From assembly GCA_027371625.1 (NCBI GenBank), contig DAHXMQ010000174.1:1-14073 (forward strand): 14,073 nucleotides of DNA. Direction: 5' to 3'. The stretch comes from Candidatus Methanoperedentaceae archaeon (GTDB lineage Archaea; Halobacteriota; Methanosarcinia; Methanosarcinales; Methanoperedenaceae). Both the position numbers and the translations under genes were made by a program. The notes below the pieces were generated by a model. The model was not told the origin of the DNA, ran no database searches, and was given only the letters and a program-made list of their open reading frames with translations. Position 1 is the stretch's first letter. Each line of letters opens with the position of its first letter. This document shows, one piece after another, positions 1 to 5,990 of this stretch.

Positions 1-88
1 GCCTTATCCGGAAAATAGGTATGCTTCTTCCTGCTGCCTGTACTCTTCCTGCCGTTGGATTTCTGCCTGCCCTTCTGCTGTTTCACCA
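1..88. repeat. Left arm of an 88-bp perfect inverted repeat at the window edge
   Basis: Base by base, positions 1-88 are the exact reverse complement of 403-490; pairing breaks at 89/402. The spacer is 314 bases. This arm reads as a Leu/Pro-rich, unnatural peptide fused in frame to the cysteine-cluster protein, while the other arm carries two plausible overlapping genes. This copy is therefore probably secondary: a fold-back chimera at a contig end, or a genuine inverted duplication. The repeat may extend beyond base 1. Confidence 0.97.
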
Positions 89-257
89 GGCAGGCGATGA
101 GGATTTGGAAGCGCTGTATGGGCAGCTTAAGGCATTCCAGAATAAGCGGTACGTTAAGGGGATAGAATCACCGCTGTGCAGCATCTGCCCCTTATACCAG
201 TTTTGCAACGCAGAAAGCATGCAAGATTATGGGCTGCCGATATATTTAAGGAACTGA
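89..257 (+). CDS. C-terminal fragment of a cysteine-cluster protein, possibly Cas4/PD-(D/E)XK-like nuclease
   Basis: The first trustworthy coding sequence is the C-terminal end of a protein whose 5' part is lost at the inverted-repeat junction. The frame stays open to base 3, and an ATG at 21 lies inside the inverted arm, so neither is accepted as the authentic start. The visible tail of about 55 residues is charged and helical, followed by CSICPLYQFC, a C-x2-C-x5-C cluster, and ends about 17 residues later. Cas4-like and AddB/RecB-type nucleases carry such a cysteine cluster near the C-terminus to bind an Fe-S cluster, and viral Cas4-like exonucleases are known. That assignment rests on the cluster alone because the nuclease core is not in the window. 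A zinc-binding role is equally possible. The stop is followed at once by the next ribosome binding site region. Confidence 0.4.
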
Positions 258-280
258 TATGTGCGTTAACCAGAAGCCAG

Positions 281-487
281 GTGTTATGCAGCCGCTGCGG
301 TAAGCGCGGCACAAAACCGCTCATTGTGCCTAACCCGTATGGTGAGGTGGTGATTTATATGTGCGACGTGCACTATGAAAAGTATATGGAGGGCATAAAA
401 TATGGTGAAACAGCAGAAGGGCAGGCAGAAATCCAACGGCAGGAAGAGTACAGGCAGCAGGAAGAAGCATACCTATTTTCCGGATAA
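281..487 (+). CDS. Small zinc-finger-like protein with Q/E-rich tail; start uncertain
   Basis: The ORF has an N-terminal CSRCGKRG knuckle and, about 25 residues on, CDVH, giving a C-x2-C...C-x2-H pattern typical of a small zinc finger. A Gln/Glu-rich helical tail follows (QAEIQRQEEYRQQEEA). The start is a problem. A well-placed AAGGA precedes an ATG at 259, but that frame stops after 14 codons at 303, while the zinc-finger frame has only ATA at 257, CTG at 254 or GTG at 281. I chose GTG 281 conservatively. A one-base frameshift between 259 and 300 would join ATG 259 to the zinc-finger frame. The 3' end overlaps the next gene by 86 bases in another frame. The function is unknown; DNA or RNA binding is a guess from the zinc knuckle. 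Confidence 0.5.
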   Translation: MLCSRCGKRGTKPLIVPNPYGEVVIYMCDVHYEKYMEGIKYGETAEGQAEIQRQEEYRQQEEAYLFSG

Positions 488-872
488 GGCAGCTGGCGGC
501 AAAAAGTTATCTGAAAGTGAACTCAGCGGCATCGTGAACAGGTACCTTGCTGGCGAAACATACAAGCAGCTTATGGGGTCCGGCATTACGCGTCGGCAGA
601 TAATCAACGCAATGGGCTGGGCAGAGAAAAAATACAATATTTCGTCGCACCACCTTAACATCCGCAAATTAGTTGCCGCAGCGCACCGCAATAAGGGCAT
701 AGTCAGCAATAAAGACATCGTGAAATACACAGACTGGAAATTCCCGCAGTCTGACAAGTACCAGCTGCGTGCCTACAGCCCTGAGGACTTAGAGGAATTT
801 TATGCTCAAGAATATATCCAGGAATTAATTGACACCGGCGAATACACACCCGTGGTGCTGGTAGCTGTATGA
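402..872 (+). CDS. Basic HTH-like protein just upstream of pPolB; candidate terminal protein or DNA-binding protein
   Basis: This 156-residue protein starts at ATG 402, with GGAGGG at 388-393 placed correctly upstream. Residues 1-35 are strongly basic and look disordered. Residues about 38-75 (YLAGETYKQLMGS, then GITRRQIINAM) have the spacing of a helix-turn-helix. The C-terminal third is mixed and acidic. Its stop overlaps the polymerase start as ATGA, so the two are translationally coupled. In phi29-type phages and the His viruses the terminal protein that supplies the priming hydroxyl is encoded directly upstream of the protein-primed polymerase. Position, size and basic charge fit that role. 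No family match is recognised, and a plain DNA-binding regulator fits as well. The first 86 bases overlap the zinc-finger ORF and form an arm of the inverted repeat. Confidence 0.75.
   Translation: MVKQQKGRQKSNGRKSTGSRKKHTYFPDKAAGGKKLSESELSGIVNRYLAGETYKQLMGSGITRRQIINAMGWAEKKYNISSHHLNIRKLVAAAHRNKGIVSNKDIVKYTDWKFPQSDKYQLRAYSPEDLEEFYAQEYIQELIDTGEYTPVVLVAV
403..490. repeat. Right arm of the 88-bp perfect inverted repeat
   Basis: This is the exact reverse complement of 1-88. The arm begins one base inside the ATG of the HTH-like gene and covers the whole stretch where that gene overlaps the end of the small zinc-finger ORF. Both frames look protein-like here, and a ribosome binding site lies just upstream, so this is judged the original copy. 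Confidence 0.97.
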
Positions 873-2692
873 ATAAAGCAAAACGGTACTGGCGCACAAT
901 TGAGCCGCTGGCGCTGCAGAATCCCGTGCCGCAGCAGTGGTGCACGTGGGACACTGAAGCATACCGGTATGAAGCTGCCAATGGCGAGGACCAGGTGTTT
1001 GCAGTTGGTTCCGTATATGACGGCGCAAAATCCTGGAGGTTTGATTCCTTAAGCGAGTTTATTAACATAATTATGCTTACTGCTGACAATGCGCCAGGCG
1101 ACCTTTATGTTTATGCCCATAACGCGGTGTATGATTTGTCGCTCACTGGGCTGAAAAAAGACATTATCATGGGCGATAAGCTTGGAGGATTCACCCGCGC
1201 TGGCAGGTATATGATAGAACACATTGTAATCGTTAAGTATAAGCGGCACCGCAAAATCAATGGCGTTGGTGCAACGCAATACCTCTATGTGCTTGATTCA
1301 TACCAGTTGCTGCATGCCGGTCTTGCAGCGCTTTCCAAGTCGTTTTTGAAGCAGGAGAAATATGCTACCACTGACGAATATGCGATGCCACCACCGAAAT
1401 GGAATGCGTTTATCAGCAGCGACGGGTATAACCTCGCAGCCCAGGATTCTAAGCAGCTTTATGACATCCTTGGCGCATTTTTCTCCAACATAACTGCACT
1501 GAGTGTGCCGTTTTCGCATACTTTGCCGTCTTGCGCTTTCCTGCATTTCAGGCATAAATTCCTTAAGCGCACATTAAAATACCCCAACCGCAAAGATTAT
1601 GTTATGAATATCCTTGAGGCATACCGTGGCGGCATAAATAACCTTTATAAGCCTGGGTCCTTTAGTGTTTCAGTGGATTATGACGTCAATTCGCTGTATG
1701 CCACGGCTATGCTTAAGCCGATGCCTGGCAGTTTTTTGCGCCGCACCGGCGCTCTTACCATGGGCGATTATTTAGGTTATCACAACAATAATTATGTTAT
1801 CGCTAAAGTAGAGTTTGAGCTCCCTGGCAGTGTTGAGATGAGCTTTATTGTTAAGAAAATGCACGGCAAACTCATACCGCTGCAGGCTGGCAGCTTATGG
1901 TTGCACACGCCTGAGATAGACTGGCTTATAAAACATGGGGCGAGCATCAAAATAACTGATTCGTACCTCTATGAGCTGGTGCCAGACTTATTCCGTGATT
2001 ATGTGGATTTCTGGTTCGGCATAAAGAAAAAAGCAACTGCTGAGGGTGATTCAGCCCTCAGGGACATTTCAAAATTATTCCTCACAAGCCTTTATGGCAA
2101 AACAGGGCAGCATAAATCGTATTCCGTGTTTACGCCAAACAGTACACCTGCCCAGGTCCAGGCGCCATCACGGCTCCTTGTGGTGAATAAAGACGGCACA
2201 AAGGTGTTTATCACCAATTACGGTTATTTTACGTCTGTAATAGATGAGCAGGACCCAAAGTATTCGCCAGAACTGGCTGGCGCCACAACTGCTTACAGCC
2301 GCATAATCCTTGCAGATTACGTGGAACGGGCAGGCATTGGCAACGTAATTTACGTTGACACCGATTCCATCCATTGCACAGGGCATTATCTGGATGACTG
2401 CCTCGGCAGCGGGCTGGGGGAACTTAAAATAGAGGCAGAGGGTCCGGCTGTTTACAGGGCGCCTAAAGTGTATAATATAGGTGATGTAGTTAAATTTAAA
2501 GGCGTAAATGTCAGGCGCGCGGAAAAATTAACCGATAAATCGTGGCGTGTTAGGCAATTTTCGCGCACTAAAGACGTTAAATGGAGTGGAGTATCTGTGA
2601 GGGATAAAATAAAGACAATGACGTTCACAAACGACAAGTTTAAGTGGGTCAACGGGAAGGCAGTATGCTGGAGGCAGGATGAGCTTGAGTAA
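869..2692 (+). CDS. Protein-primed family B DNA polymerase (pPolB)
   Basis: The 607-residue protein carries the complete family B signature. Exonuclease motifs: Exo I WDTE (D28, E30), Exo II HNAVYD (N85, D89) and an Exo III-like AAQD. Polymerase motifs: A, VDYDVNSLY (D270, D272, S275-L276-Y277); B, KLFLTSLYGKT (K402 to T412); C, YVDTDS (D497, D499); and a KVY at 533-535 matching the thumb KxY motif. The compact size is near that of phi29 polymerase (572) and well below the usual cellular PolB size. A long segment between motifs A and B is where the TPR2 insertion of protein-primed enzymes sits. All catalytic acidic residues are present, so it should be active in both synthesis and proofreading. 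It implies a linear genome with terminal protein and terminal inverted repeats, neither of which is proven here. It is coupled by ATGA to the upstream gene and overlaps the resolvase gene by 14 bases. Confidence 0.95.
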   Translation: MNKAKRYWRTIEPLALQNPVPQQWCTWDTEAYRYEAANGEDQVFAVGSVYDGAKSWRFDSLSEFINIIMLTADNAPGDLYVYAHNAVYDLSLTGLKKDIIMGDKLGGFTRAGRYMIEHIVIVKYKRHRKINGVGATQYLYVLDSYQLLHAGLAALSKSFLKQEKYATTDEYAMPPPKWNAFISSDGYNLAAQDSKQLYDILGAFFSNITALSVPFSHTLPSCAFLHFRHKFLKRTLKYPNRKDYVMNILEAYRGGINNLYKPGSFSVSVDYDVNSLYATAMLKPMPGSFLRRTGALTMGDYLGYHNNNYVIAKVEFELPGSVEMSFIVKKMHGKLIPLQAGSLWLHTPEIDWLIKHGASIKITDSYLYELVPDLFRDYVDFWFGIKKKATAEGDSALRDISKLFLTSLYGKTGQHKSYSVFTPNSTPAQVQAPSRLLVVNKDGTKVFITNYGYFTSVIDEQDPKYSPELAGATTAYSRIILADYVERAGIGNVIYVDTDSIHCTGHYLDDCLGSGLGELKIEAEGPAVYRAPKVYNIGDVVKFKGVNVRRAEKLTDKSWRVRQFSRTKDVKWSGVSVRDKIKTMTFTNDKFKWVNGKAVCWRQDELE

Positions 2693-3098
2693 AGCAGAGA
2701 TAACACGCCACCGGGACAGCGGCGTGCGGTTTGAATCGGAATTAAAGCGACTATTGATTATGTCCGGGCTGGATGCGTGGAATTTAGGCTACAATGAGCG
2801 CGCAGATATACTTGTGGTCAACCATAAGGACAGGGTGATAGAATGCAAGGTGGTGCACGGGACGGCGTATAATTTTTCGCGCAACAGCGCAAAGCAGCAC
2901 AAGCGGCTCATAAAATACCAGGAAGAACACCCTGATTCCAGTGTTTATTATGCTGTTAAATACGTTTATAAGCGCTCAAAGAGCGAAATAAAGTTTTATG
3001 CCCTCAGCGAAATCATATTTATGCCGGAGATATCAATGGATTCACCATTTGGCTATTCGCTAAATCAGTTTGTGAGCCATTGCAAGGAGGAAGCATGA
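2679..3098 (+). CDS. hjc: Hjc-like Holliday junction resolvase
   Basis: This 139-residue protein has the archaeal Hjc layout in the PD-(D/E)XK nuclease fold. An early acidic residue sits in GVRFESEL (E19), then D43 in ERADILVV, then the catalytic E55-x-K57 in VIECKVV, with spacing like that of cellular Hjc proteins of about 120-140 residues. Family members cut four-way junctions as dimers, and in viruses they resolve branched replication intermediates before packaging. The ATG lies inside the end of the polymerase gene (14-base overlap), so it belongs to the replication operon. The C-terminal 40 residues are aromatic-rich and do not match a feature I recognise. The nuclease class is well supported; the precise substrate is inferred. 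Confidence 0.85.
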   Translation: MSLSKAEITRHRDSGVRFESELKRLLIMSGLDAWNLGYNERADILVVNHKDRVIECKVVHGTAYNFSRNSAKQHKRLIKYQEEHPDSSVYYAVKYVYKRSKSEIKFYALSEIIFMPEISMDSPFGYSLNQFVSHCKEEA

Positions 3099-3370
3099 AA
3101 AAAATATACAAATACCCCAAGAAATGGCGCGACGCCCACAAGGAAAAACAGGCAGCATGGGTGCGGTTCCACATCGACCAGTACAGGCAGCAGCAGGAGG
3201 AATGGCGGTACAACCACCCAGGTTATTTTGCCAGATACCTCAGGAGGTGGCGGCTATTGCATAATAAAGTCCTGGGTACACTTATGACAGAGCGTATTGC
3301 TGCGGCAAAGAGCGATGATGAGCTGATTGCCCTGTTAAATGGTGAAATAAAGCGCTTAAAGCTCCGTTAA
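3095..3370 (+). CDS. Small basic Arg/Trp/Tyr-rich protein, unknown function
   Basis: The start is ATG 3095, which forms an ATGA overlap with the resolvase stop and has AAGGAGG at 3084-3090 five bases upstream. The in-frame ATG at 3080 lies ahead of that site and is rejected. The 91-residue product is rich in Lys, Arg, Trp and Tyr and appears all-helical (KKWRDAHKEKQAAWVRFH; FARYLRRWRLLHNKVLG). A hinge and a last amphipathic helix follow. There are no cysteines and no membrane segment. The charge and helicity suggest nucleic-acid binding or a replication accessory role, by inference only. It is the last gene of the replication block and is followed by the AT-rich promoter region. Confidence 0.8.
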   Translation: MKKIYKYPKKWRDAHKEKQAAWVRFHIDQYRQQQEEWRYNHPGYFARYLRRWRLLHNKVLGTLMTERIAAAKSDDELIALLNGEIKRLKLR

Positions 3371-3448
3371 ATGGTGATTAAATATTTATAAATATTTATA
3401 AATGTTTATCGCACCATTAAATACCGTTAAACATTTTTACTAAAGTGT
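3371..3448 (+). promoter_or_regulatory. AT-rich promoter/control region with dyad and shared virus motif
   Basis: This is the longest intergenic gap in the first half. It holds several TTTATAAA-like TATA candidates at 3381-3410, a second TATA-like ATTAAATA at 3417-3424, and a 7-bp dyad (AATGGTG 3370-3376, CACCATT 3412-3418) around the tandem repeats. Motif AACATTTTTACTAAAG begins at 3430, exactly 19 bases before the ATG. GTTAAATGGTGA occurs at 3366 and also at 3334 inside the preceding gene. I see no good ribosome binding site before ATG 3449, so a short-leader or leaderless transcript is likely. Confidence 0.7.
3381..3410. repeat. Three tandem 10-bp AT repeats
   Basis: AATATTTATA occurs at 3381-3390 and again at 3391-3400, followed by a diverged copy AATGTTTATC at 3401-3410. 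A 10-bp unit puts each copy on the same face of the helix. The tract could act as multiple TATA elements, an unwinding element or a site for a cooperative regulator. Confidence 0.85.
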
Positions 3449-4045
3449 ATGGACAAGCTTAAATGGCAGGAATTTATGCCAATAATCTTTATTTCCAAGG
3501 ACGGAAGGGCAGCAATCAGCACCACAAAGGTGTTATATGACGCTGCACGCTTCCTTAACCGCGAACCAGCTGTCATAACCGTTAAGCAAAACGGGCTGGT
3601 GCAGGCGCGCACAAAGGCGCTTGAAATAGTTAAAGAGTTATGGGAGCCTGGGGCACGAGGGTTCTTTATTGATGACGACATCGAGTGCGAAGGCAATGCC
3701 GGAAACACAATAGCTGATTATGTAAGGCGCGCTGATGAGGAAAATTGCTCGTTTACTGGCGCGTATTTAACAGCAATGTCAACTGCCAGCATCCAGGTTA
3801 AACCAGGCGTAAACATTTCACCGGAGGAATACCCCCATATAGATAACTGGGCAATAATAAATAGGGCAGGATTGGGCTTCTATTACGGGGATTTGCCGCA
3901 GGGGTATGTTTTCAATTATGAGCACAATGAAATGGGCGAAGATTACAGGTTCTTTGCAGATAACCCGGAAATTGTGCTTAAACTGGCAAAATCAATTACC
4001 TTAAACCACATAAAAACAATTCCGTTATCTTTGTTGACACCATAG
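3449..4045 (+). CDS. Glycosyltransferase-like protein (GT-A fold, DxD motif)
   Basis: This 198-residue soluble protein opens with a beta strand (PIIFISKDGR) and an early VQARTKALEIVKEL helix, followed by GFFIDDDIEC with the Asp triplet at 75-77. Later come MGEDYRFF (E164-D165) and a C-terminal LNHIKT (H187). This order is characteristic of small GT-A glycosyltransferases, in which DxD binds the metal-nucleotide sugar, the later acidic pair is near the catalytic base and the C-terminal His is a metal ligand. The length is slightly short for the class. Several archaeal viruses encode such enzymes, possibly to glycosylate virion surface proteins; the many Asn-x-Ser/Thr sites downstream would fit but are not proof. 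It is the first gene of its unit and starts 19 bases after the shared motif. Substrate and linkage are unknown. Confidence 0.72.
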   Translation: MDKLKWQEFMPIIFISKDGRAAISTTKVLYDAARFLNREPAVITVKQNGLVQARTKALEIVKELWEPGARGFFIDDDIECEGNAGNTIADYVRRADEENCSFTGAYLTAMSTASIQVKPGVNISPEEYPHIDNWAIINRAGLGFYYGDLPQGYVFNYEHNEMGEDYRFFADNPEIVLKLAKSITLNHIKTIPLSLLTP

Positions 4046-4056
4046 GAGAGAAATAT

Positions 4057-4416
4057 ATGACAGAAGTAGTAAAACTAAGCCCGCAGGGCAACGCAACACC
4101 ACCACCGCCAGCACCAGGCAAAACGCCAGCACCAGCAGCGGCACCAGCAGCACCTCCAGCAGCTAAGCCCAAAGCAGACGCTGCGAAGCACCGCAGTGAT
4201 TACGGGAAACCGCACAACAAGCCAGCCAACAAACAGGAACCGCCTGCTGAAGCTAAAAATGAGAAGCCTAAAAAGGATAACAGCGGCATTGCTGCCGTTG
4301 TATTTGTGGCAATCGCTTTAACCGGCGTTGCAGTTTATTTTCTTGCGAAGCAGCTGCACCTCATTAAGCCAGTAGCGCAGGATGACGGCATCCAGTACCA
4401 GCAGGAGGAGCAGTAA
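4057..4416 (+). CDS. Pro/Ala-rich single-pass membrane protein
   Basis: The 119-residue protein has a low-complexity Pro/Ala-rich segment (about 14-40), then a Lys/Asn/Pro-rich spacer (40-74), one hydrophobic helix (about 77-97, IAAVVFVAIALTGVAVYFLA) and a short acidic Gln-rich tail. A GGAGAG precedes ATG 4057. The stop overlaps the next ATG as TAATG. The extended Pro-rich stretch suggests a stalk or spacer projecting from a membrane. Its position between a glycosyltransferase and the packaging ATPase suggests a virion or assembly role. I recognise no family. CCAGCACC-type DNA repetition underlies the Pro/Ala run. Confidence 0.85.
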   Translation: MTEVVKLSPQGNATPPPPAPGKTPAPAAAPAAPPAAKPKADAAKHRSDYGKPHNKPANKQEPPAEAKNEKPKKDNSGIAAVVFVAIALTGVAVYFLAKQLHLIKPVAQDDGIQYQQEEQ

Positions 4417-4802
4417 TGGCAATGAGTGCGTTTGAATCGCTTATAATGGGCATCTTCACTGATGCTTCGTTTGTGCCGGTGCTCTCCAAGGAAGACCGCA
4501 CTGCAATAATGCAATATTACGCAGCTAAATTCAAGCAGGCGAATGTGCCGGCAGACATTGATTTCTTTGCGTCGCTGGCTTCAAGCTATGATATGCGCGA
4601 GCACCCGTATTCCGCGCTGAAGGCTGGGCTGATTGGCGGTGCCGTGATAAAAGCACTGAGCGGGGCAGTGGATAAGCTGCATGTAGCCAAAGAAGATTTG
4701 CCGTTCCTTGAGATGCTGTTTTCAATACCGTTTTTCAAGGAAAAAAGAATGGATGCAGTAAGGCAGAAAATCGCAGCGCTTAAAGAGGTCAAAAATGAGT
4801 GA
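4416..4802 (+). CDS. Conserved-looking helical protein, unknown function
   Basis: The product has 128 residues and is predicted mostly alpha-helical. A glycine-containing hydrophobic stretch at about 67-85 (LKAGLIGGAVIKALSGAV) is short and amphipathic rather than a clear membrane span. Start ATG 4416 is preceded by AGGAGGAG; ATG 4422 is an alternative. The last 8 bases overlap the next gene, so the two are probably coupled. The composition is ordinary for a soluble protein, with no cysteines and no recognisable motif. By position it belongs to the unit ending in the packaging ATPase. Confidence 0.85.
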   Translation: MAMSAFESLIMGIFTDASFVPVLSKEDRTAIMQYYAAKFKQANVPADIDFFASLASSYDMREHPYSALKAGLIGGAVIKALSGAVDKLHVAKEDLPFLEMLFSIPFFKEKRMDAVRQKIAALKEVKNE

Positions 4803-5286
4803 TGAGCGGGACATAGATTCCATCCTTAAGGAATTTAACGCCTCAGCAGAGGCAGCACCCCAGCAGCCAGCAGCCGTTGAGCACATCTTAACGCCAGAAA
4901 ACTTAACGCATTCTCTTGCGTCGCTTACCAAGATGCTCGCCAGGAAACTGGATATGCCTGAGATTGCGCTGACGCCAGACGATGAGGAAGATTTGACCAA
5001 CGCCCTCAAGCCGTTTGCTGACAAGCTGGATTTGCTCATAAAGTACTTACCATATCTGCCTCTTGGCATATTCGCAGCAGGCTATTCCATCCGCGTATAT
5101 TCTGGAGTAAAACGGAAGAGCGACGAAAAGAAGGCAAGCAAAATCGCCAGCCGCGACAAGGCAGCGCAGGCAATAGCCAAAGAAAAGGTTGATGCTGCGC
5201 AGAAGCAGGATGCCGAAGCCAGCAAAGCAGCAGCTGAGAAGGAAATAAAAGGAGGGCAGGCGAATGAACAACCTGCCTCCCATTGA
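4795..5286 (+). CDS. Membrane protein with long charged Ala/Lys-rich C-terminal helix
   Basis: This 163-residue protein has an acidic N-terminal region (1-80), a hydrophobic segment YLPYLPLGIFAAGYSIRVY (about 84-102), and a C-terminal 60 residues dominated by Lys, Ala, Glu and Gln that should form a long helix or coiled coil. The start overlaps the upstream stop region by 8 bases, and its own end overlaps the ATPase gene by 23 bases. A membrane anchor with a cytoplasmic coiled coil next to a packaging ATPase could be a docking or scaffold protein, but this is inference from context. No family is recognised. Confidence 0.85.
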   Translation: MSDERDIDSILKEFNASAEAAPQQPAAVEHILTPENLTHSLASLTKMLARKLDMPEIALTPDDEEDLTNALKPFADKLDLLIKYLPYLPLGIFAAGYSIRVYSGVKRKSDEKKASKIASRDKAAQAIAKEKVDAAQKQDAEASKAAAEKEIKGGQANEQPASH

Positions 5287-5866
5287 CATCTCTGACAAGG
5301 TAGTTATCCTGGGCTATAGCGGGTCTGGGAAATCTACGCTGCTTGGCTGGCTCCTCAAGACAATTAAGCTGCGCCCGCTGTACATCGTTGACACCGTTAA
5401 CATCTACTCAGCGGTGCCTTCGTACAATTATTCCGGCACCACCAAATGCAACAACCCGGCTAAGGGCAAAATATGCTTGAAGCTGCATACGCCGGAGCAG
5501 TTTGAAGCATTATTGACCTACCTCAACCACAAAAAAAGCAATTTTTTCCTGGCAGTCGACGAAATCGACAGGTACTGCGACGTATGGCACCTCACCACCG
5601 AGGTTAAGCTTTACCTCGAGGAAGGGCGCAATTTCGGCAGAGGCGGCATATTTACCGTTCGCCGGGTAGGGTTCCTTAACAAGAGCATACTGGGCAATGC
5701 CCATTACCTTTACCTTTTCAAGTCAAATAACGCAAGGGATTTGCAGTACCTTGAGCAGATAACCGGGCTTGATTTATTTTCCCTTAAATATTCGCAGGAG
5801 CACGCGTTCCACGTGATAGATTTGCACAATTCGCGGGACCTGGGGGAATTTGCCCTCAAGCTGTGA
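5264..5866 (+). CDS. FtsK/HerA-superfamily (A32-like) packaging ATPase
   Basis: The 200-residue P-loop ATPase starts at ATG 5264 behind AAAGGAGGG. Walker A is GYSGSGKST (G17 to T25, K23) and Walker B is FFLAVDEID (D99-E100). A following FGRGGIFTVRRVG has the position of the sensor/arginine region of HerA-like motors, and a conserved-looking ILGNAHYLYLF strand follows. The size matches the minimal packaging ATPases of small membrane-containing and spindle-shaped archaeal viruses and their bacterial tectivirus relatives; these translocate the genome into preformed particles. It ends 33 bases before the virion-protein block starts. Filamentous-phage Zot-like assembly ATPases are the main alternative within the same superfamily. 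The superfamily call is strong; the packaging role is inferred from context. Confidence 0.85.
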   Translation: MNNLPPIDISDKVVILGYSGSGKSTLLGWLLKTIKLRPLYIVDTVNIYSAVPSYNYSGTTKCNNPAKGKICLKLHTPEQFEALLTYLNHKKSNFFLAVDEIDRYCDVWHLTTEVKLYLEEGRNFGRGGIFTVRRVGFLNKSILGNAHYLYLFKSNNARDLQYLEQITGLDLFSLKYSQEHAFHVIDLHNSRDLGEFALKL

Positions 5867-5888
5867 ACATTTTTACATAAGCTATAGG
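5866..5888 (+). promoter_or_regulatory. Second copy of the shared promoter-like motif
   Basis: AACATTTTTACATAAG begins at 5866, at the ATPase stop, and matches the motif at 3430 and 10392 at 14 of the first 16 positions. Downstream, TATAGGTGAA aligns with the TATGGACAA of the other copies, but the ATG is lost. The gene starts instead at ATG 5900, with AGGTGA as its ribosome binding site. It marks the start of the virion block. Confidence 0.6.
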
Positions 5889-5899
5889 TGAAACTAATT

Positions 5900-5989
5900 A
5901 TGGCAACAGAACACCTTGACCTCATCCTCGACGGGATTATCTTCGTCGCGGTTTTAGTGTTGCTCCTGAAAGCCTTTGGAGTGATGTAA
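5900..5989 (+). CDS. 29-residue single-helix membrane peptide
   Basis: The ORF is short: a few polar residues (MATEHLD), then a continuous hydrophobic helix from about residue 8 to 28 broken only by one Asp-Gly and one Lys. AGGTGA sits 10 bases upstream, and the stop is followed after one base by the next ATG, so it fits the operon packing exactly. Small hydrophobic peptides like this are common virion or lysis components in archaeal viruses. Nothing more specific can be said. Confidence 0.65.
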   Translation: MATEHLDLILDGIIFVAVLVLLLKAFGVM

Positions 5990-5990
5990 A

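Noticed and set aside
1..88. Terminal inverted repeat of a linear genome
   Set aside because: Its partner is only 314 bases away, not at the other end; the last bases of the window do not match base 1 onward in either orientation.
3371..3448. Replication origin in the AT-rich gap
   Set aside because: A protein-primed genome should start replication at its ends; promoter and operator function explains the repeats without a second origin.
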